From assembly GCA_016933985.1 (NCBI GenBank), contig JAFGTU010000307.1:1-6332 (forward strand): a DNA stretch of 6,332 nt, given 5' to 3'. Positions 1 through 3,959 of this stretch are shown piece by piece. Positions within the stretch are counted from its first letter, which is position 1. Every line of letters begins with the position of its first letter. This DNA comes from Sedimentisphaerales bacterium (GTDB lineage: Bacteria; Planctomycetota; Phycisphaerae; Sedimentisphaerales; Anaerobacaceae). The position numbers and the translations under genes are program-made. The notes under the pieces were generated by a model. It did not search any database. It saw only the letters and a program-made list of their open reading frames with translations, and was not told where the DNA came from.

Positions 1-109
1 CGGGGTAATAAGTCAAGCAAAATGGGCTGTGCGCACGTCCGAAAAGGCGCATCGACGCCAAACGAGCGGGAGAGCCAAGCCGATTCCTATCCAAAGTGTG
101 CGAAGGAGC
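1..109 (+). other. Left-edge region, no gene assigned; two frames stay open
   Basis: Two forward frames enter open from the left edge. One starts at base 1 and ends at TGA 130-132 (43 codons). The other starts at base 2 and ends at TAG 206-208 (68 codons, rich in Arg). Either could be the tail of an upstream gene, but neither translation resembles a family I know. The longer one would run across the proposed promoter and the ribosome binding site of the next gene. In a GC-rich genome open frames this short are common by chance, so I leave the stretch unassigned. Confidence 0.2.
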
Positions 110-138
110 TTGAATTATCAGCGCCGGCCTGATATTCT
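110..138 (+). promoter_or_regulatory. Candidate sigma70-type promoter for the MBL-der operon
   Basis: TTGAAT (110-115) stands 17 bases before TATTCT (133-138), and TG at 130-131 one base upstream of the -10 gives an extended -10 (TGATATTCT). Each hexamer matches consensus at four of six positions. Transcription would begin near 145, leaving a leader of about 74 bases before ATG 219. This places the GTG at 150 almost at the transcript end and argues against it as the start. The call is from pattern only. Confidence 0.4.
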
Positions 139-206
139 GTTGGAGATGAGTGCTGTCATCGGGAAATATCGGTCCAACCGGTGGAGCGAAGTCCGTGTCG
201 TATATT

Positions 207-211
207 AGGAG
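207..211 (+). promoter_or_regulatory. Ribosome binding site that sets the MBL gene start at 219
   Basis: AGGAG at 207-211 lies 7 bases before ATG 219, an ideal Shine-Dalgarno spacing. The alternative in-frame GTG at 150 has no comparable site and would add 23 residues in front of an otherwise normal signal peptide. The site therefore decides the start. Confidence 0.8.
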
Positions 212-218
212 CGAGTCC

Positions 219-2165
219 ATGGGAAAGATGATTTGGGTGGTTGTTGCCCTCTTGTCGGTCATGTCATTGGGCGGCGAATCTTACTACGCTGAGGCTGTAC
301 GATTGAGCGATCACGTATCGCTGATAAGCGGACCGGTCAACGGCGTGGTAGTCGAAAAAGACAACGCCCGCTTAGTCGTCTATGGCGACCCCGGCGGTAA
401 GATAGACCAGGCTGAGATGGTGCTGTTCACGCACAGCCGGCGGGACGTCGTCTGGGCCGGGCAAGTGCTCGTCGAAAACGGGGCAACCGCCGTCGTGCCT
501 GAGGCCGATGTCGATAATTTCACCAAGGTCGAGCAGTTCTGGAATGAATTCGTCACGCGACGTTTTCACGACTACGCCCAGCAGGGAACCAAGATACCGA
601 CGAAATCCTTCAACGCCGTCCAAACCGTCAAGCCCGGCGATAAACTCTCCTGGCGCGGCATACCAATCGAGATACTCAATACGCCCGGCTATATGCGCTC
701 GGCCCTCTCATACTTCATCGAAATCGACGGCAAGAAGTACGGCTTTGTCGGCGACATCATCTACGGCAACGGAAAGCTCTCCGATCTGTACTCCCTCCAG
801 GACGCCGTGGCCGAGGCGAAGATCAGCGGCTACCACGGCTGGGCAGGACGCATGGGCGAGCTGATCGAAAGCCTCCAAAAAGTCGCCGACGAAAAACCGG
901 ATATCCTCGTTCCCGCCCGCGGACCGGTTATTCGCAATCCCGCCGAAGCCATCGACCTTCTGATAAAAAGACTCCGGGCGGTCTATGAGAACTACCTCTC
1001 CATCAGCGCCGGCAGATGGTATTTCAGAGACAACTACGACATCCTCGCAAGACGAGTCCTCGGCGCGAACCCAAAGGTCAACTGGATGCCCTGGGCAGAA
1101 GTGATTAACGATAAGCCCCCCGAATGGATCATCCCGATAAGCAACTCGCGACTGATCATCTCCGAAGACCGCTCCGGGTTCCTCATAGACTGCGGCGGCC
1201 GGCAGATAGTCAACGAGGTCGTCAAGCTAAGAGAAGCAGGAAAAGTAACCGGCCTCGATGGATTATTCATCACGCACTATCACGACGACCACACAAACGA
1301 CGTCGCCGCGTGCCTGGCCGAGTTCAATTGCCCGGTTTATGCCACCGGCCCCTCAATCGACATCCTCAAGCACCCCGATAAATATCGCCTCCCCTGCCTG
1401 ACGCCAAACCCCATCGCGGACATCAAGGCCATGCCGGAGGCCCACAAAATGCGATGGAAGGAATTCACGTTCACGTTCCACGACTTCCCCGGCCAGACAA
1501 TCTACCACGCCGCACTGCTCGTCGAGAAAGACAACGCCGAAAAGATATTCTTCATCGGCGATTCCTTCACCCCTTCGGGAATCGACGACTACTGCCTGCA
1601 AAACCGTAACCTCCTCCACGAGAAAATGGGCTATTTGTACTGCCTCGACCTCGTCCGAAAAATGCCCCCCGGAACATTACTAATTAACGAACATGTAGTC
1701 CAGCCCTTCGCCTTCAGCGCCGCCCGGCTCGACCTTATGACGGCTGCTTTGACCGAACGCAAAGCACTCCTTGCAGAGCTCTTCCCCTGGGACGAGCCAA
1801 ACTACGGCATCGACGAGCGATGGATTCGCTTCTTCCCCTACGCCCAGAAAGCCAGGCCCGGACAAACCATCAAGGTCGGCCTCAAGGCGTTCAATCATTC
1901 CGATACGCCTCGCAGGTTCACGGTTGCCCTGAACGTCCCGCCCGGATTCGGCACGAAGCCGGGCCGTCCCGCACCGGGGCCGGCCATAAGGACGCTGGCC
2001 TCGACTCTTGTCCCTCCGCAGGCCGAGTCCGCACCAGGAACGCTTGATTTCGACGTTCTTGCTGACGCATCGGTTCGCCCCGGAACATACGTTTTCACCG
2101 CCGACGTCCGATCCGGCGAGTGGAACCTCCAGCAGTGGACTGAAGCTATCATTGAGGTCGAATAG
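219..2165 (+). CDS. Secreted tandem MBL-fold protein: degenerate first domain, intact second, Ig-like C-terminus
   Basis: This 648-aa protein is probably an exported metal-dependent hydrolase of unknown substrate. Residues 1-26 look like a signal peptide: hydrophobic core 4-17 and an AEA cleavage site at 24-26, with no lipobox cysteine. Residues about 27-260 read as an MBL fold whose ligands are gone. The HxHxDH position is H72-S-R74-R-D76-V77, the next histidine is Tyr158 in TPGY, Asp179 remains in VGD, and the last histidine is Arg234. Residues about 300-510 form a second MBL fold with intact H353-Y-H355-D-D357-H358, His430 in PGQTIYH, Asp448 in IGDSF and His492 in INEHV, enough for two metals. 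Residues about 535-648 resemble an extracellular Ig-like/NEW3-type beta domain. The MBL superfamily includes lactamases, lactonases, phosphodiesterases and sulfatases, and I cannot choose among them. The ATG at 219 is preferred over GTG 150 because of its ribosome binding site and the signal peptide. The stop lies one base before der, so the genes are probably co-transcribed. Confidence 0.85.
   Translation: MGKMIWVVVALLSVMSLGGESYYAEAVRLSDHVSLISGPVNGVVVEKDNARLVVYGDPGGKIDQAEMVLFTHSRRDVVWAGQVLVENGATAVVPEADVDNFTKVEQFWNEFVTRRFHDYAQQGTKIPTKSFNAVQTVKPGDKLSWRGIPIEILNTPGYMRSALSYFIEIDGKKYGFVGDIIYGNGKLSDLYSLQDAVAEAKISGYHGWAGRMGELIESLQKVADEKPDILVPARGPVIRNPAEAIDLLIKRLRAVYENYLSISAGRWYFRDNYDILARRVLGANPKVNWMPWAEVINDKPPEWIIPISNSRLIISEDRSGFLIDCGGRQIVNEVVKLREAGKVTGLDGLFITHYHDDHTNDVAACLAEFNCPVYATGPSIDILKHPDKYRLPCLTPNPIADIKAMPEAHKMRWKEFTFTFHDFPGQTIYHAALLVEKDNAEKIFFIGDSFTPSGIDDYCLQNRNLLHEKMGYLYCLDLVRKMPPGTLLINEHVVQPFAFSAARLDLMTAALTERKALLAELFPWDEPNYGIDERWIRFFPYAQKARPGQTIKVGLKAFNHSDTPRRFTVALNVPPGFGTKPGRPAPGPAIRTLASTLVPPQAESAPGTLDFDVLADASVRPGTYVFTADVRSGEWNLQQWTEAIIEVE
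2154..2157 (+). promoter_or_regulatory. Ribosome binding site of der inside the end of the MBL gene
   Basis: GAGG at 2154-2157 sits within the last codons of the upstream gene, 9 bases before ATG 2167. An in-frame extension back to 2008 is possible but lies inside the upstream reading frame, and its translation has no Der homology before MALPVVAIIGRPNVGKS. The placement implies translational coupling. Confidence 0.6.
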
Positions 2166-2166
2166 A

Positions 2167-3504
2167 ATGGCGCTGCCGGTAGTCGCAATAATAGGCCGGC
2201 CAAATGTCGGCAAGAGCAGCCTCTTGAACGCATTGGCCGGGCAGATGATAAGCATCGTCGAGCCCACCCCGGGCGTAACGAGGGACAGGGTCAGCGCGCT
2301 GGTAGGCCGAGACAACCGCTACTTCGAGCTTGTCGATACGGGCGGTTACGGCATAGTCGATGCCGACCGGCTCAGCGGGCATATCGAGCAACAGATTATC
2401 CAGGCAATTGCCTCGGCGCAGCTTATCCTGTTTATGGTCGATATTCGCGACGGCGTTGTGCCGCTGGATGTGACCATCGCACAGCTGCTGCGAAAGCACA
2501 AGCTCAACGTTATCGGCGTAGCGAATAAGGCCGACAACGCAAGGATGTTCCCCGCCGCGGGAGAGTTCGCCAAGCTCGGCTTCGGCGAATTCCTCTGCAT
2601 CTCGGTGTTAGAGAACATCAATAAATCCGTCCTGCTCGACAGAATCTACGAGGAGCTTTCGCACCTTGAGCCGGGCAGTCCCGCCGAGCCCGTCATGAAG
2701 ATAGCCATTGTGGGCAAGCGCAACGTCGGCAAGAGCACCCTGGTCAACGCCATGGCCGGCTTCGAGCGCGTCATCGTAAGCGAGATTCCGGGGACGACCA
2801 GAGACTCCGTCGATGTGCGAATTGAAAAAGACGGCAAGACTATAATCGTTATCGATACGGCCGGCGTGCGCAAGAAGAGCAGCATGGCCGACTCCATCGA
2901 GTTCTACAGCTCCGTTCGCGCCGAGCGGTCTATCCGCCGGGCCGACGTCGTGCTGTTTCTAATCGACGCGACCGAGCCGATCTCCCAGGTCGATAAGACG
3001 CTGGCGCGGCTTATCGTCTCCGAATACAAGAGCTGCATAATAGTCGTGAACAAATGGGACCTGGCCAAGGATTCCGCCGTCACGAGCGACTATGAGGACT
3101 ATCTCTGGAAGCTGATGCCCGCTCTGAGATATTCGCCCATCGCATTCACCACCGCGACCGAGGCGAAGAATATCCAGAGCGTCCTGGACTTGGCCGGGGA
3201 GATATTCAAGCAGACCACCACGTGGATACCGACGCCCAAACTGAACGCCGCCTTCGAGCAGATAAAGACAGACCAGCCGGGAACGACAAAACGACGAGGC
3301 GCAGGCCCCAAGGGGACGGGCCGACCGAAGATTTACTACGCCACTCAAGTCGCCGTCAATCCCATCACGATCCTGATGTTTGTCAACAAGCCCGACCTCT
3401 TCGACGAAAAATATCTTAGGTTTATTGTGAACCGCCTGCAGTCGATGCTCCCGATAGAAGAGGTCCCCATAAAGCTCCTCGCCCGCGCACACAGAAAACA
3501 GTAA
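2167..3504 (+). CDS. der: Ribosome assembly GTPase Der (EngA)
   Basis: Der is a cytoplasmic GTPase with two G domains that associates with the 50S subunit and is needed for its late assembly; it is usually essential. The 445-aa length matches the usual bacterial size. G domain 1 shows the P-loop GRPNVGKS (10-17), a PTPGVTRDR switch I, DTGG (from Asp57) and NKAD (120-123). G domain 2 shows GKRNVGKS (183-190), PGTTRDSVD, DTAGVRKK (from Asp230) and NKWD (295-298). Residues about 356-445 form the C-terminal KH-like domain, with KIYYATQ, MFVNKPDLF and the VPIKLLAR end. All nucleotide-binding motifs are intact. The one mild oddity is KR in place of the usual RP in the second P-loop. ATG 2167 is chosen because the conserved N-terminus begins there. 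The gene follows the MBL gene after a single base, and a terminator lies about 107 bases downstream. Confidence 0.97.
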   Translation: MALPVVAIIGRPNVGKSSLLNALAGQMISIVEPTPGVTRDRVSALVGRDNRYFELVDTGGYGIVDADRLSGHIEQQIIQAIASAQLILFMVDIRDGVVPLDVTIAQLLRKHKLNVIGVANKADNARMFPAAGEFAKLGFGEFLCISVLENINKSVLLDRIYEELSHLEPGSPAEPVMKIAIVGKRNVGKSTLVNAMAGFERVIVSEIPGTTRDSVDVRIEKDGKTIIVIDTAGVRKKSSMADSIEFYSSVRAERSIRRADVVLFLIDATEPISQVDKTLARLIVSEYKSCIIVVNKWDLAKDSAVTSDYEDYLWKLMPALRYSPIAFTTATEAKNIQSVLDLAGEIFKQTTTWIPTPKLNAAFEQIKTDQPGTTKRRGAGPKGTGRPKIYYATQVAVNPITILMFVNKPDLFDEKYLRFIVNRLQSMLPIEEVPIKLLARAHRKQ

Positions 3505-3610
3505 CCATACCGCTGCCTATGGCGCCCAGGCCCATCGGCTGCAATATTTCTGGTTCAATTGCAGGAGTGGTGGATGAGATATTCTTCGACTCAAGATGCG
3601 GAACCGCTTC

Positions 3611-3638
3611 GTCCGCCAAAGGCGGATTTTAATCTTTT
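3611..3638 (+). terminator. Rho-independent terminator of the MBL-der operon
   Basis: TCCGCC (3612-3617), loop AAA and GGCGGA (3621-3626) form a perfect 6-bp GC-rich stem, extendable by a G-T wobble. TTTT follows directly, then AATCTTTT. The opposite strand has no matching T tract, so it acts on + strand transcripts. It lies about 107 bases after the der stop. The 3-base loop is tight, and the same GC stem can also occur as a dispersed palindrome. Confidence 0.65.
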
Positions 3639-3692
3639 CATCAGCCCAGCCCCCGAAGCCACAAGGGCAAGAATCGCACGGGATGGGAAGCC

Positions 3693-3719
3693 GGATTCTT
3701 CGCTGCGCTCAGAATGACA
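3693..3719. repeat. Copy of a widespread intergenic repeat (ILSAAKNP/SSLRSE type)
   Basis: The stretch reads GGATTCTTCGCTGCG followed by CTCAGAATGACA, with ATTCT (3695-3699) and AGAAT (3711-3715) as inverted ends. On the minus strand it translates to VILSAAKNP, on the plus strand to KPDSSLRSE. I recognise both peptides as recurring spurious translations of a short intergenic repeat found in many unrelated bacterial genomes. The match is from memory, without a database search. It lies between the der terminator and the next promoter, a usual location for such elements. The unit may extend upstream to about 3650. Confidence 0.6.
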
Positions 3720-3808
3720 AAGTAATGTAAGATTATACATCCCAAGAACTTATGGCTTTTGCCGCTATCGAATCGGTCAGTTTGAGTATTGTAAGATAGA
3801 AACAGTGC

Positions 3809-3837
3809 TTGAAACCGGCCCCATATTTTGTTATAGT
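3809..3837 (+). promoter_or_regulatory. Strong sigma70-type promoter of the beta-helix gene
   Basis: TTGAAA (3809-3814) and TATAGT (3832-3837) each match consensus at five of six positions and are separated by the optimal 17 bases. Transcription should start near 3844, giving a leader of about 115 bases before ATG 3960. The gene therefore appears to have its own promoter, independent of der. Confidence 0.7.
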
Positions 3838-3855
3838 AGATTCTCAGCAGGCAGT

Positions 3856-3882
3856 GCGGAATCCCGATATTGTCGGGATCGC
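3856..3882 (+). promoter_or_regulatory. Leader hairpin in the 5' UTR of the beta-helix gene
   Basis: ATCCCGA (3861-3867), loop TATTG and TCGGGAT (3873-3879) form a perfect 7-bp stem. GCG (3856-3858) and CGC (3880-3882) can extend it by 3 bp across a GA bulge. It begins about 12 bases after the predicted transcription start. TTTT occurs only at 3885-3888, after GCTG, so it is a poor terminator. It could stabilise the mRNA 5' end, attenuate transcription or be a dispersed palindrome; I do not recognise a known riboswitch. Confidence 0.5.
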
Positions 3883-3947
3883 TGTTTTGTGCCGGGCCAG
3901 TCGTCTGCATTGGAAATAGGCGGCTTCAATATGGTTGTTGAGTGACT

Positions 3948-3953
3948 GGAGGT
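3948..3953 (+). promoter_or_regulatory. Ribosome binding site that sets the beta-helix start at 3960
   Basis: GGAGGT at 3948-3953 is a near-perfect Shine-Dalgarno sequence 6 bases before ATG 3960. It overlaps the codons that would follow the alternative GTG start at 3942, which makes ATG 3960 the clear choice. Confidence 0.85.
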
Positions 3954-3959
3954 AGTAGG

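Larger units (their letters stand above)
3505..3959. other. 455-base intergenic gap between der and the beta-helix gene
   Basis: I see no credible gene here. In order it holds about 100 bases without a clear signal, the der terminator (3611-3638), a common intergenic repeat (3693-3719), a short imperfect dyad ATGTA-6-TACAT (3725-3740), a strong promoter (3809-3837), a leader hairpin (3856-3882) and a ribosome binding site (3948-3953). Minus-strand open frames across it translate the repeat (containing ILSAAKNP) and should not be read as proteins. Confidence 0.8.

Noticed and set aside
150..218. GTG start at 150 for the MBL gene
   Set aside because: It lacks a ribosome binding site, lies just after the predicted transcription start and would put 23 unrelated residues in front of a signal peptide. 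ATG 219 has AGGAG at ideal spacing.
508..864. 118-codon Ser/Arg/Pro-rich forward frame inside the MBL gene
   Set aside because: The low-complexity composition is typical of a shifted reading of a GC-rich gene, and the MBL frame shows clear motifs on both sides of it.
1680..2315. 211-codon open frame on the minus strand
   Set aside because: It overlaps the end of the MBL gene and the start of der, both with clear homology. The antisense frame is open because GC-ending codons leave few stops; its translation shows no recognisable domain.
2959..3492. 177-codon open frame on the minus strand
   Set aside because: It lies entirely antisense to conserved Der motifs, has no family resemblance, and is explained by codon bias.
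3856..3888. Leader hairpin considered as a rho-independent terminator
   Set aside because: The T tract is only four bases and begins six bases after the 7-bp stem (three after the extended one), and it would stop the transcript of the gene that the strong promoter serves.
3641..3910. 89-codon minus-strand open frame containing ILSAAKNP
   Set aside because: It is a translation of an intergenic repeat and crosses the promoter and leader of the next gene. There is no independent evidence for a protein.
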